In this document: positions 34,130 to 45,839 of the stretch, piece after piece
Layout of the letters: each line of letters starts with the position of its first letter
How positions within the stretch are numbered: the stretch's first letter is position 1
DNA from: Phytophthora quininea
Lineage: Eukaryota > Oomycota > Peronosporomycetes > Peronosporales > Peronosporaceae
Direction: 5' to 3'
NCBI GenBank assembly: GCA_011947345.1
Contig: JAAVTG010000483.1
Coordinates: 54,238 to 118,237 of the forward strand
Length of the DNA: 64,000 bases
The notes under the pieces: model-generated
What the model was told of the DNA's origin: nothing
Database searches by the model: none
What the model saw: only the letters and a program-made list of their open reading frames with translations
Program-made: the position numbers and the translations under genes

Positions 34130-34503
34130 GAGAGAATAAAGTTGATTAACAAGGTATAGGATAATTCGTCTAGCTAGCTACCAAATTGACAGGTAAGAAA
34201 CGAATGATTTGGTCACAGTCGATGTATCCAAATTCTTTGCTGGGGCGGAGGTAAATTCACATCCTTTGGCGCCTCAAAGCCTAATCGTATGAGGGCTAGT
34301 TTCAAGCTATCGCCATTGATACATGAACTGGTAGTGCCGTCTAAACGAAGACATCACATTTTCGATGCGCAGTTCCTCCGTCTGAGTTTCTTCAAAGAGA
34401 ATGTCCTTCCGCAGTCTCCAGATCGCGTGAAACACAATCGCTGTGTGTACACTCCACAGCAGTAGGAGTAAGTTTTGGTGTTGTCTCCATCCTGGAAGAA
34501 TAT
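34130..34503 (-). mobile_element. 5'-truncated LINE fragment (copy C)
   Basis: Duplicate of 3,665-4,038: the 3' end of the LINE family on the minus strand, ending at the Copia LTR. Confidence 0.85.
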
Positions 34504-35198
34504 TGTTGGTTTGTTGGCAAAAGCTGAAGTGAATTACAGTTAGTCTTTGCAATTTCTACAGCTAGCTTCTCTCCTACTTGCTCGCCCTCTCTGCCTTCTT
34601 CTCCTTGACCAGTCGTTTCTTGTTGTCTTGTCCTCAGTATCTCCTGCACATCCTGGCGCTTGGTCCTGGGACCCAACCAATCAGGGAACGGTTCCACTTG
34701 AACCGTGCTACCGGTCCCGAACCGTGCTCGAGCGGTGCAACCTTAACACTCCCACTCACTGCGACGGCACGGTGCTCTTGTCCTTGATGCCGCTTGCGTT
34801 GTGGAAGAACCTGAGCGTCTTGGTCCCAAGCGCCTTCGTCAGCATGTCCGCAAGCTGATGCTTGGTGTCGACGTAGTCGACCGTTACTGTTCCACGCTCG
34901 ACGTTCTCATGCGTGAAGTGATGTTTGATATCCACATGCTTGGTTCTGGCGTGATAGCCCGCGTTCTTGGCCAACGCGATCGCCCCTTAATTGTCTTCCC
35001 AAATCTGCGTCGGTTCTTCTTGACCCCTGCCCATGTCGTTGAGCATCGCTCGAACCCATAGCACCTCTTGTGTGCACAGGCTCAGCGCCATGTATTAGGC
35101 CTCTGCCGAACTCAGCGCAACCGTCCTCTGGAACTTGGACTTGAACACCACCGGGCCGTTCCCGATCATCACCATGACACCAGACACCGAACGCCTGT
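34504..35198 (-). mobile_element. Copia-1 3' end, truncated (copy C)
   Basis: A Copia-1 LTR (34,504-34,748) followed on the plus strand by the RNase H C-terminal coding region (minus, 35,198-34,759), which keeps both stop codons seen in copy A. It is cut by the Gypsy LTR at the same base as in copy A; the rest of the element is missing here. Confidence 0.88.
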
Positions 35199-36019
35199 TG
35201 TGGTGTAGGAATCCACTGAACTTTCGCTAAGGCAGCAGCGAGCTTCCGCACACAACAATACACCTTCCAGATTGTCAGGCGAATGTTGGGCGTGATCTGA
35301 AGGAACCAGATCCGACCCTGCCCGAGCGGGTGTGGCTTCCGCTCACTGTCTACGCTGAAGGCAAATATAAACCGACGCTACAGGCGCGAGTCTTCGCCTG
35401 TACGTCCAAACACTCTCTCACACACTCAAAACCCCGTGGCACCAGCAGACGAAGGTTGCCTAGTCCCGTGGACTCTCTTACGGGGGCGCCGGAGTATAAC
35501 TCCGGCTGAAAGTCACGTTGGAATGCGACCCGCACTCCACACACAAGGGCTCTTTCGCCCAACACTCCCTATTAATAGGGCCAAACCGAAATACACTCTA
35601 ACTACCACTCTTCACTCTTGGCCTGACCAAACGAACACTCACTTCACGAAGGTCTGTGTTCGCTGGCAGGCATAACCCACGACCACAGGGCAAGGTGCTT
35701 ACCTAGGACGCTTGGCCGCTTGGGAAGTCGGGGGAAAATTCTGCTCTGTTTGTATCGCCCTCTCGGGCTCTTACTCTTTCTAATCCTACCCTTATCTATG
35801 AGTCTATACAAATGTCAAGTGAAACGCAAGCGTCGCCGTCGGAGCTACCCATCCGAAGATTCACGACCAGGCGATGGTTCGCAATAGCGCCCACCTCGGG
35901 ATAGCGACCTTCACTGAACCTTCGCCTCGCGTCGCCATTGGTCCAGCTCGACGCCTTTTATCAGCCAATAGCGGAGGCGACTGTTCGTTGACGGATCTTG
36001 GAGAAATCTCCACACCACA
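35199..36019 (+). mobile_element. Gypsy-type LTR with adjoining primer-binding site (copy C)
   Basis: Same LTR as 4,734-5,555 (one base shorter), TGTGGTGT...ACACCACA. Unlike the solo LTR of copy A it runs on into ACTGCCCC and then TGGCGAGGCTCGAACC (36,028-36,043), which starts with TGG and looks like a primer-binding site complementary to a tRNA 3' end. It is therefore a 5' LTR with the beginning of an internal region. Confidence 0.8.
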
Positions 36020-36043
36020 ACTGCCCCTGGCGAGGCTCGAACC

Positions 36044-38149
36044 ATTCTTCGCTGGCGAGTGCCTCGGCGTCTTTTTCCCATGAGTACAACGTTCTGTATT
36101 GGGATTTGTATTGACTGATCTGTGTGTTCCTTCGATTGAAGGTGGTGCGCGTTTGCTGAACCAAGTCCAAGATTTTCCAGGTGTCTTGGGCGTTGGATTG
36201 AACCTGGTGTGAGACCCCCGACCAAGGGTCTATAAGAATAAGTGTCGGCTGTATATTTGCATAAGGATCTCTCTGTATATTGATTATCTGTGGTTGCTAG
36301 TTCTTCTTGAACTTGCAGGCCAAGAACCCCGTCTCTTCAACTGCCGCCCAAGAAAAGTGGGCTGCAGGGGAACGAATTGTGGGCAAACTAATCCATCTAA
36401 CACTTTTTTGTGTCTTTGACTGTGAAAGGCCATCCGGTAGATTAAACGCGAAATCCAAGGGGCGAACCTATAGGGATTCACGAGGTGCACACGCCAATCC
36501 TTCGACGGCAGTTCCAAGAACCGCCGCTGAAGGAGTTCACAACTGATCTCGGTTCACCAAGATCCTGGCCACGTTGCCACAGCTCGCGCTGTGCAACTGC
36601 CACCCCTGGACGGAAAACATCACTGGAGTTCCGCCACAAACGGAGCGAGCAGCGTCAAGACGTCGCCAGTACGCAGCGTCCATCATGCCCGGCGGGTGCG
36701 AGAGGGCACGAATGAGGACCTTCGCCAGGTCCGCCAACTGATTGCCCGTGACAGCGATGGTCCGCTCCGAGGCAGACGCCGACAATTCGTCCAGCAAATC
36801 CCTCAGCGTGTCTTCGCTGACGCCCGGGAGTGCCGTATCCGCCGGGAAGGCCCGCGTCACGGCCGTGGAGCTCAAGGTGGGCAGAGGAAGGACATCAGCC
36901 GACCCGCCTGGCGGCTCAGAGGATGAAGAGACACTCGTGGTGCCAGCCAAGTCGGCTGCTGGAGCCTATATGAGATCAGCGTCAGTACACGGAGAGAAAT
37001 ATCGAGTTCGGGAGTGACTGACCAACGGAGGCGGAGGCGTCGTGAGGCCAGCAGCTTGCATGGCGCGGGAAGCGGCGCGCCCGACGAAGCCACTATCTCA
37101 AAGCAAACTCAAGCGGCGACTGCTATCCAGCCGCTTGAGCGTAGTTTTAATATGAAATGGGTTGGCCTGCAAGACAGACGCCCAACTAGTAAACGAAATG
37201 GTCGGGCGCCTAGACTCCCCTCCCAATTGGACTTAACAAACAGGTGGGGAGCAGCAGGTCACGTAGCACTAACACGCAAAGAGCACCGACTGGCGCTTGT
37301 GCAGTACAGGGCAAAAGAACTCTATGATTGATATCTCTTATAGCTAGTAGATCTGCAGCCCTTCCGCAGATCTTGGGCGCAATCATTAGGATACGAATTA
37401 GTCTTGATCTTAGTATGCTTGACTTGATGACGGCCACTTATCGTGGGTTCGTCGCTCTTCAAATCATCTGTGGCGTAAACATTCTGGGTACAAACCACTG
37501 GGTCCATGGTGAATGCGAATTCTCGCTAAGTGCCAGAATCCACGTCCAAGAGAAAATCTCCATCCAAGAAATCTCCATCCAAGAGAATCTCCATCGAAGA
37601 AATGGCTGCCCAAAAATATACCCTTGGAATCTTCATCCAAGAACTTCTTGGGTCTTGGGCGGCAGCCGTGCTTCTTGGGTCACTTGGGCAGCTTGGGGAT
37701 TTACAGGTCCTTGCCTCACACATCGTGAGGTTAGCCTAGGCGAGACGGGTTGCACACAGGAATACCTTTCACTGTGGCAATTTATACCTTGGTTCTTGGC
37801 GACCCGTTTAAGGACGAGGGGTGACTAGGACGTAACGTGCACTCACGCTCAAAGCAATGTGCCCTTGGGCGTACATTCCAAGAGCGGAGATCCCTTCAAC
37901 GTGCATTTCAAGGACACGCCATTTCTTGGGCGTGCCTTTCAAGAACACATTTTCTTGGGCGCACTTCCTGGTCTTGAGGGCCCATCCTTGGTAGGACAGC
38001 ACACCCCCGCCTTCTCCCAAGCGACACGTTTTATCGCACACCTCTTCATCTCTTGAACGTAATATCCAACACTAGCTCCATAGTAAACTCCATATGTAAA
38101 CTCTCCACAGCGCGATCCATAAAAAACACAATTCACATCGTCACACGTT
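36044..38149. repeat. LTR-like, CTTGG-rich region; one Ser-rich ORF
   Basis: Between about 36,130 and 36,510 the sequence aligns with 47,130-47,500 (AAGGGTCT, AAGAATAAG, GGCTG.ATATTTG, AGGGATT and CACACGCCA in the same order), so both look like diverged LTRs of one family. A minus-strand Ser-rich frame at 36,537-36,950 has no motif I recognise. From 37,540 to 38,010 there are many short CTTGGG/CCAAG motifs, including a run of CCATCCAAGA-type units at 37,558-37,600. No complete gene is evident. The whole stretch may be the 3' LTR and flank of the Gypsy element to its right. Confidence 0.45.
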
Positions 38150-38155
38150 TCTGAT

Positions 38156-41100
38156 GTCGTTGCAGCCACCGCGGACACTCCCCTCGCTCGACCGGACGCG
38201 GAGGAAGAAGCCGGACGACTGCGCGCGCGTCTGGAGACTGCTCACCTGGCTCAAATCGCTTCGCACAAGGCCTTGATGAAGGAAACGAATCTTCGGGAGA
38301 ACACCGAGGTGTTGGCGCGCCAGGCGACGGTCGAGACTGAAGAGCTAAAGAAGCAGTTGAAGATCGCGACGGAGACTGGGACGGCCTACTATCAGCGAGC
38401 TCTTGACGTCCAAGCGTCGCTGGATGTCCACACCGAGAATATGTCCAAGCTCCAAGCTCTTCTGGAGGCCAGCGAAGATTCGGTGCGACGCCTCCGGAAG
38501 CAACTAGCTAAGGAGCGCGAAGTCTTCAAAGCATCGCTGTCTGCCAACACCAGTCGAGTCGACAAGTTGGCTCGCCTGCTGACGCGGCTGGTTGCGGGTG
38601 ATTCGTCAGACGTCCAGGCGCTCCGGACGAAGGAAGAGGCCCAGGCTGGGCGTGTCCAACGTCTTCGCCGCGCCAATGCCATTCTTCGCGAACACGTCAG
38701 TCTCCAATCTCTGGACCCTGATACTCTCGTGCTCGCAGTCGAAGGTTCGTTTCCTCCTCATTGTTCGTCTCCTTTGTCCGACGTATTTATTCTCACCTTT
38801 GGCGATGTTTCCAGGCATTGCGTCAGGTGACCTCCAGCTCGAGGCTTTGGACTTGGATCAAGAGACGCTCGACATTCTGGACCAGCTCCGATGGCGAGAC
38901 GTTGCTACCGAATCGTCCACCTCGCTAGAGATGTTGGTCGCGGAGGCTGTTCACCACGCTAAGAACCCTGGCAAGCGTCGGCGTCTTCGCCAGTCGGTGA
39001 GCGACTGTGACGACGATGAGGAAGAATTCGAAGGCTCGTTCGGAGCGTCTCAAGCGTCTGTCGGGTCTAACGATGGTCCTCTCTCTTCTGGCGAGGACTC
39101 ATCGGCTCGTTTCGCCGCTGCGGGGCTTGCAGACGTCCCTGGTGTTTCGAGCGAGCCTTCGCCTAGCCGTCGCAGGCGTCTGATGAAGCCCAAGCACTGG
39201 AAGAAGCGTTCTGACCGCAGTCGCCCTCGCAAGAAGCGTCGCTCATCGTCTGGCCCAGTCTCCACCACTGCCGTGGTGTCCGCGAGGCAGCTCAGGTCCG
39301 GCGCGGAGTCTACTGGCTCGGAAGTCCCGCGTGAATCATCGTCTGGTGATACGTCTGCGTCGGGTGGCCCAGCTCCTGGTCCTCCAGCACGCGACGAAGC
39401 TTCAAGTCAAGCCGCGTCGTCCGCTGTTCCTCTGTCGGCGTCTGATGCGAGGGAGGCCACACGTTCTGCCGTATTGTCTCCGCCAGCATCATCAACTGCC
39501 CCTCGAGCTTCGGTTCCGCTCAGGACTACTGCCCCTGGGCGTGATCGTCCCTTACCGACCATCAGCGATCCTCCTTCGTCGAGTGCTCGGCGAGGGTTGC
39601 CTCGCCGCCAAGTTGCCGAACGGGGTGAGTTCAAGATATCGCTGTTGGTTGAGCAGGAAGCTGCGTCTGACTTTGAAGTGCTGGGAGGTGGCGTCGATGA
39701 TTCGCCAGTCTCTGGTTCACGTTCGGGCGTCGTTGATCTCACCTGTGAAGTCCCTGATACGGCGTCTGTGGCTGGCTCCGCTGGCCGCGAGTCAAGCGAC
39801 GGCGAAGCTTCGCCGATTCCCCAGCTACTTCCGCTGCGGCTCAACCTGCCGATCGCTCTCTCGCTGTGCTCTCCTCTGGTGGGGTATTCCGTGGAGCTTT
39901 CGTTCCTGGTGGAATTCCCTCGCGGACAGTTCGATCAGAAGTTTCGCTTTCGGATGGATCTGCGACGACCCGGCCAGCTCTTCCAACATCCGCGGCGAGC
40001 GATTCTCCGCCCGCTGTTGGTTCGTCTGGATCTCCGCCCCCAACTGCTTCTGGTGGAGTATTGCTTCCTGCGCCCGCCGGTGGAGTTGTGTCGGGCATTG
40101 GTTCCAGCGAAGCTTCGTCTGCAGCTGCCCCGAGTGGTGCTTCAGCTGGAGCAGCCTCCGGCGAGACCCCGGTAGCAGCAACGACGCCTTCGACTCGGTC
40201 GACCCGCCGTCGTCCTGGCATGCAGCTCGTAGCTACCTTCGCTCGGGGTGCCAATCCCCGTGGGGCCACGCCAACAGCTGAGTTCCCAGTGCTACCGCCT
40301 GGCCCTCGCCCCATGATTCCCGCGCAGGCGAAGTTTCCTTCGGCTCTGCTTCCTTTCGTGGACCTGGAGTTTGACAAGCCCGAGGCCGATCGCTGCTGGA
40401 GCCGGATTTTGTGCTCGCGCCTGCCGACGCCGATCGCGGCCAACGCGATTGCCCCTTGTTCTCCGGAAGGCATCAACGCCTTCGCTAACTTTCGGGACCC
40501 GGCCCACCCCTACCAGGCATTGGTCAGGCTGCTTCCAGACCGTGCAAGCGTTTTCGACAGTCTCGAGCACGACCTCAACCAAGCCATCTCACGTCGAGCG
40601 CCGATCCCGTTGCGGTATTTTCACTTGCGGCGGAGTCTGCGTGGCGTCGGTGCGCAGGGCGATCTGGGGTTCGCTCTGTGGGAGCGTCACCACTGAATTC
40701 CTCAAGCATGCGTCGAGAATGGCCTGCGAGTCTATGCCAGCAATCCAAGCCACGATCCCAGCGTGCTTCACAACCGGACCGACCCTTGGGTCAGATACTT
40801 CGCGGCGCGGAAGAAGCGGGCCGACAACCTTCGTGTCCACGTGAAGCGGACTTTCTGGAGCGACTGGCTGCTTGGAGATCAGGAGAAGCCACAGGAGGAG
40901 CGAGTGCTCGTTCCTGAGTTGATCTTCGAGCCATCCGTGCCGGTGATGTCGATGGAGAATCTCTCGTGGTTGCCTGGAAGTGATGATTGGGTCAGCGAAG
41001 TTTCGGCGTTGGACCGCGACCAGCCTTAGCGTGACTGCTGGATGACTCGGCCGGAGATTCACCCGTTCAACACCATCTTCCTCCCGTGCAACCCGACGGT

Positions 41101-41497
41101 GTATGTCTTCGTTCCACACGGATCTACCCCAGCGACGGTCGGCGAGCATATCAACATCGATCCCGAGGTCTTGCCAAGTGAAGTCGCCGCCAACTGGGAC
41201 CACGACTTCGCCGACATCCGCGTCGCTCGAGCTCAGCGAGCTGGTACCATCGTTGCCTCGGGTGAGGAGAGAGGTGGCGATGGTGAAGGTTCAGGGTCTG
41301 GGGACTTGTCGCTGCTCGCTTCCGCCGCGGCGTCGTCATCAGGGGGCCGTAACTTCGCTCGCCGTTCAGCAGGGTCCGTGGTCTTTTCTTCAGCGCGCAC
41401 ATGTGGTAAGCGATCGCTCGTAGTGTTCTCTTGGTTGCGCTCTGGCAGCTTGTTTGTCCGTTTTCCTCGATCGTTGAATTTACGTAGTCATATATAA
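38156..41497 (+). pseudogene. Spliced coiled-coil / Ser-Pro-rich ORF, tail to tail with Gypsy pol
   Basis: An open frame from about 38,156 encodes a Glu/Lys/Leu-rich coiled coil (to 38,744). A 70-bp GT...AG intron (38,745-38,814) joins it in frame to an acidic and then Ser/Pro-rich region. A frame change near 39,835 leads to a more conserved-looking C-terminal part (EFPVLPPGPRPMIP, LPDRASVFDSLEHDLN, FHLRRSLRGVG, RTFWSDWLLGD), with another change near 40,695, a TAG at 41,027 and an end at 41,497. It overlaps the end of the oppositely transcribed Gypsy pol by 10 bp. I do not recognise a named family. It may be an antisense accessory gene of the Gypsy element, or gag-like coding of another element. 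Confidence 0.5.
38745..38814 (+). other. Putative 70-bp intron in coiled-coil ORF
   Basis: GTTCGT at the 5' end and a pyrimidine-rich TTTCCAG at the 3' end. Removal joins GAA-G to GC-ATT and keeps the frame open through both sides. The length fits the other introns of this window. Confidence 0.55.
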
Positions 41498-43890
41498 CAT
41501 GCATCTTTCGGTTGCAGTAGCTTCTTTCGTCTGCTGTTGTAGGCTGCACCGCCCCACAGACAGATCATCATTTGGCGAGGCTTCTGTTCATCGTCCGCAA
41601 CTTGGACCATCTCCAGACGCTGGTCACACTTCTTCCTGCGAAGATAGTCGTAGAGGAGGCCACCGCAGAACAGATTCGTTACCGGCTCCCACGAAGGTTC
41701 GTCATATCCGGCCCATTTTACCTTGAATTCCCGCACAGGCCTAGCTGTACTTGGCGACGCCAGTAGTCGGTCATCTAGAATTGCTTCAACTTCGAAGCGA
41801 TCGTTCGTCTGGTCTGGTTCCCAACTGTCCTCCGGTAGCAACCCCTCATCAAAGTCCAGGCGATTGTCCTCTGTCATTTCCGGGGCCAAGCGAACCTTCG
41901 GCCGGTCACCATACTCTTGTACCGGCTTCAGCCGTGAGACGTGCACAATCGGGTAGAATCTGTATCCGCGGCGGTCGGCCTATTCTAGCTCGTACGCGAA
42001 CTCTTCGACCTTCGCCTTGATGCGGAATGGGCCGTGCCAGAGATGAGCAAGCTTCTTGGTCAATCCTGGTTTTACTCGCTCCATATAGAGCCACGCAAGA
42101 CTTCCGACTTCGAACAGAGGCTCCGCTCGGGGCTGCTCCGTCCTGTCCTCATTCACCCGGTTCAGTGCGGAGTTGGGCGAAGGTTCGTTGTCTACCGCGG
42201 GCGGTACAGATGCCTTCTCTCATCGACCCATCGCTTCGTTGTGCCTATCGGATCGCGCGCTTTTCCTTCGCTTGATACTCTTTGGCCATCTCTAGCGCTA
42301 TGCCCTGCTACCGATTAATCTCTCTCCTCCATGCCGAGCTGTCAGTTTACGTCGCGAATTCTCGTTTCACGGAAGAGGTCATCGCCCTGAGGGTAGTCCG
42401 AGCATCCCATCCATGGACGAGGTAAAACGTTGTCTCCTTACGTGTGGAGTCCACGGAATTGTTGATCGCAAATATCAGTCGTTCGACGAGTTCGTCCCAG
42501 TCCTGCTGTAACGGGTCTTTCACATAAACCTTCACCGACGCCATGACTGACTTCACCGACCTCTCTTGCTGACCGTTAGCTTGCGGACGATAGCTCAACG
42601 TTGCCCGGGAGCGAGACTGCATCATTTCCGCGAAAGTCTGAAATACTTCACTCATGAACCGTGGGTCACGGTCGTGTCGAATCATCGTTGGGGCTCCAAA
42701 CCTTCGGTAGACACATTCCTCGAATGCTTGGGCTACTTTGATCGCCGAAGTATCGCTCATGGCTTTGGCGATGACGTACCCTGTGAACGAACACTGGAAT
42801 AACAGTAGCGCGGTATTCCCGCGACGACTCTTCGGTAGAGGGATCACGAAGTCCATCGACACTAACTGAAAAGGATGGTCGGCCAGGATATTGCCAGGGA
42901 GTATCCCCTAAGCTGTGGACGACTCTTGCTCGTATTACAATCAGGGCATGACTTCACGTGTTTCTCCACCTCGGTGTACAGTCCATTCCAGTAGTAGTCC
43001 ATCCTGACGCGCAGATACGTTCGTATCACGCCTTGGTGCCCACCTTCCAATGAATCATGGCAATTCTGCAACACTTCTTGAATCATCGTTGTCGGCACTA
43101 CTAGCCGCATTCGTACACTCTCATCCTCCTCGCGGCCTCGGCGACGGTTCATTCCCACGTAGTACAATACATCGTCTTCCGTCAGAACGAATTTGTCCGC
43201 CCATTTCCACGCTTCTTTAGCTTCTTTATAGCTGAGGTGTTCCAAATTCCCTTTTAGCACCGCCTTGATGTTCGCCCATCGTGTTTCCTCGTTCTGGGCT
43301 TGCGCGATTCTCTTCCGACGTTCACACTGAACTTCGATCGGATCAACGTCCTCTGCCGATGTCCCAGCAGGCGATGTTTCGTTTGGCGAAGGTTCGTTCG
43401 CGGCGGGATCCGGATTTGGACCTTCGCGAGTTGTCTCACCTTCATGGCTGTCCGTCGGAGTCTCTCCGGATGGTTAGGTCGACGGTTCGTCGGTAAACCG
43501 CACGCGTCTGGCTCGGTCCCTCGCCTGCCGGTGGGTCATAACAGAAATATTGCCTTGGTTCGGTTCTACGAAGCTGTCAAACATCTTCTTGTGCGCCCGG
43601 CCGTCCAGCGCGTCATTTCGAGCAAATTCGGCCTGCTCACGATTGTTTAGCTCCTCCTTATCTCGCATGGGCTCGTAAATGACTTGCCGGATGCGGTTTA
43701 GTTCTCGTAGTTCCGTTTTCCTTGCTGCGTCTTGCACTTGCCTGGAACTTCTTAACTCCAAGGTTTCGCTCGCCAATGAGTCGGCGGCGGCGTTGTACTT
43801 CCGCATTATGTGGAGGTATTTGGTGCTCCGAAGCTTCAGATCGCGAGATTTCCGATGGTGGTAGTGGCTCCTGCTACTTTTGTCTAGTTT
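41488..43890 (-). pseudogene. Gypsy pol, 3' part: RNase H end, integrase, chromodomain
   Basis: Reading leftward: the RNase H C-terminus (HIMRKYNAAADSLASETL, about 43,800), a linker, the integrase HHCC zinc region (HDSLEGGHQGVIRTYLR ... CPDCN, about 43,060-42,910), and the integrase catalytic core (MDFVIPLPKS, HDRDPRFMSEVF, YRPQANGQQER) at 42,860-42,350. A chromodomain-like end follows (EVEAILDDR ... REFKVKWAGYDEPSWEP) at about 41,790-41,650. Frame changes and stop codons break it (for example near 42,320-41,950). Gag, protease and RT are missing: the element is cut at about 43,890, where DIRS-type sequence begins. The chromodomain places it with chromoviruses. Confidence 0.85.
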
Positions 43891-44900
43891 TTGAGATATG
43901 ACCTCCCAAACTTTTGAAATAAGGACTTTTTGGCCCCTCGAGACCCCGTTTTTGCCGATCACGTTTGACGTTGCCGGGAAGCCCCAGGACGTTTCCGACC
44001 AAACCGAGCGGGGTCAGGGTGTATTTTGGTATGCCCCTGAGGGTCATAAACGTTTTGGAGAGTGGATCGAAAATTTTCCGGGTCACATGGCGTTCCCCGC
44101 CAGAAAATCACTTGATTTAGCGACTGAAGGTGGGTCGCCATTATTTTTTTGTGTGGAAATTGGGTATCGAGTCAAGAAGGAGTGCCGCTTTTGCCCGGGA
44201 GTTTGCGGAATCCGAAAGAGCATGTTCGAATTAGTCGAGCGCGATAAAAACTGGCGCCTCGACTCTACCCTAGTTGTGCAGGGACCGGCCAAAGGTCCGC
44301 CACACGTCGTAGACGCGTTCCGCCAACTTTGACATGCCGTAACTTCGTCAATATTCCAACGATCGACGCGCAAATTAGCACGGGGGTCTTAAAAACGTCT
44401 GGAGTTTGTAGTGGTACCCCGGAGAACAGCTGGTTTGAATCCAGCGATTTCATTGGCTAAACTGCTCAAAATTCTGTAGGGTCGTAGACGGGACCTTTTG
44501 CCCCAGTTTTTATTGTATCGACTGCTTTTGCAAAGGGCTATCGACGTATATATGGATACACGGGTCGCAGTTGCGCGTGCAGGCATCAAAAACGCGTTTG
44601 AAAAATCTTTCAAAAATAGCACTTTTGCTTTTTGAGATTTTCAAAGTGCCGCTGCCGAGTCAATATTGGGAGTTGATCGAGCTGCCTGCGCGGTAATACT
44701 TCCTTTTGATATTCCGCGTTTGCATGTACAGACTTTAGTGGTCTTATTCTGTAAACGCAGCGAAGCGGGGCGACAAAATTTGGCCCCCATCTCGGTTTTG
44801 GCTCCAAAATCGGACTTTCTTGGCGTTTTTGGGAAATTCGTGCCGAGTGGCACGGATTGAAGTTAGATTAGCAGCGCCCCCGCTGCCAGGGAGTGGCGTG
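43891..44900. repeat. Terminal region of the DIRS-like element (left)
   Basis: No recognisable gene. TATATATGGATACACGGGTC at about 44,547 recurs in the same orientation at about 52,265, with looser similarity on both sides, which suggests direct rather than inverted terminal repeats. Where the Gypsy fragment stops and this element starts is uncertain. Confidence 0.5.
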
Positions 44901-44923
44901 GGGTTGCCCGATGACGAACGCTG

Positions 44924-45830
44924 CTAATCGCGTCTTGAGATCATTTTGGCTGCCAGCTTGCTTGAAAGATCCGCCTGGATGACCGCGTATCGCTCGAATG
45001 CGTCCGACTTCCAACGACCGAATTTCTTCACGGCTAGTCTGTCGACGCCTGAGTTGAATAGCGCTGTGGCTCCGCCGCTGCGGAGTGAGTGCGAACCAAA
45101 CTGCTGTGGATTTTCGCCGGTCTCGGCCGCCGCGGCCTTGATGGCTGCTACTAGGTCGTTGACTTGAAGGTATTTGCCGCGGGATATTTGACATAGCGGA
45201 GAGTTCGTGGGGGCATTTACTGATTCGTGGTGCTTGATGAGGTACCACAGAGCTTGGACTGGACAGCACCACGTTGATCCTGAACGAGTTAGTGTTCGTT
45301 GCGCTCCAACGCCGAATTGGTCGGCCTTGCTGCTTCGAAAGTTGATGACCGCGTGGGTTGCAGCATGCAAAGTCGAGCTCGATCTGCCGAAACTGTTTAG
45401 AATTTGAACGTCCGATCTCAAGATGACATGGTTCTGGACATTGTTTCCTTGCGCGAGATACTCGGATCGTCGCAGCAGATAGAAGAAACCCATGACCGCA
45501 GCGCCCCACAAGACCCGGTCATGGGTGACTTCGAAGTCGAGTCCGCGGTGGAGACGCCGCAGGATTGGGATGGTGATCGGTCTCTTTCTCGCTGATGTTG
45601 GGTCGCTTCGTCGCATGCCTGTGATTGCCAGCTTGTGTCCCGCAAGTAAGCCGACGTTGAATCCGAGGTGGCACTGATGATACCACGAGATGTGGCAGAT
45701 TTTGGGGAGGATCGTTGCTGCAGAGTTTCCTCTTCTCGTGTCGCTGAAGCCAAAGCGCCAGCAGTACACTGCGAAGAGCGCGAGTTGGTAGGAGTGCTGT
45801 GACACGATGTGAAACTGGATGTTTTTCTAT
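44924..45830 (-). pseudogene. Tyrosine recombinase, catalytic part
   Basis: The segment carries the FAVYCWRFG block typical of DIRS recombinases, then GAAVMGFFYLLRRSEYL with the first catalytic Arg, the HSLRSGGATALF box (His and second Arg), and GRWKSDAFERYAV with the Trp and the nucleophile Tyr. It stops at 44,924. The catalytic half is open and complete-looking; the N-terminal SAM-like half lies 1.8 kb away at about 47,600-47,825, separated by an insertion, so the enzyme cannot be made from this copy. Confidence 0.88.
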
Positions 45831-45839
45831 GGGATGCGT

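Larger units (their letters stand above)
31212..36019 (+). repeat. Copy C: segmental duplicate of the acyltransferase/GH47 locus
   Basis: Matches copy A: 31,212-31,262 to about 411-460, 31,388-31,641 to 595-867, and 31,642-36,019 to 1,184-5,555, with only scattered differences. It lacks the solo LTR of 868-1,183, and ends in the Gypsy LTR, after which the sequence departs from copy A. It shares with copy A the gene fusion, the GH47 frameshift, the LINE fragment and the Copia insertion. Confidence 0.92.

Noticed and set aside
36537..36950. Ser-rich minus-strand frame as a Gypsy gag start
   Set aside because: No zinc knuckle or gag motif is visible and the adjacent LTR orientation is uncertain, so I left it as an unassigned ORF.
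39407..40476. Long minus-strand Ser/Pro/Ala-rich frames opposite the coiled-coil ORF
   Set aside because: They mirror the repetitive codons of the plus-strand Ser/Pro-rich region and contain no motif of their own.
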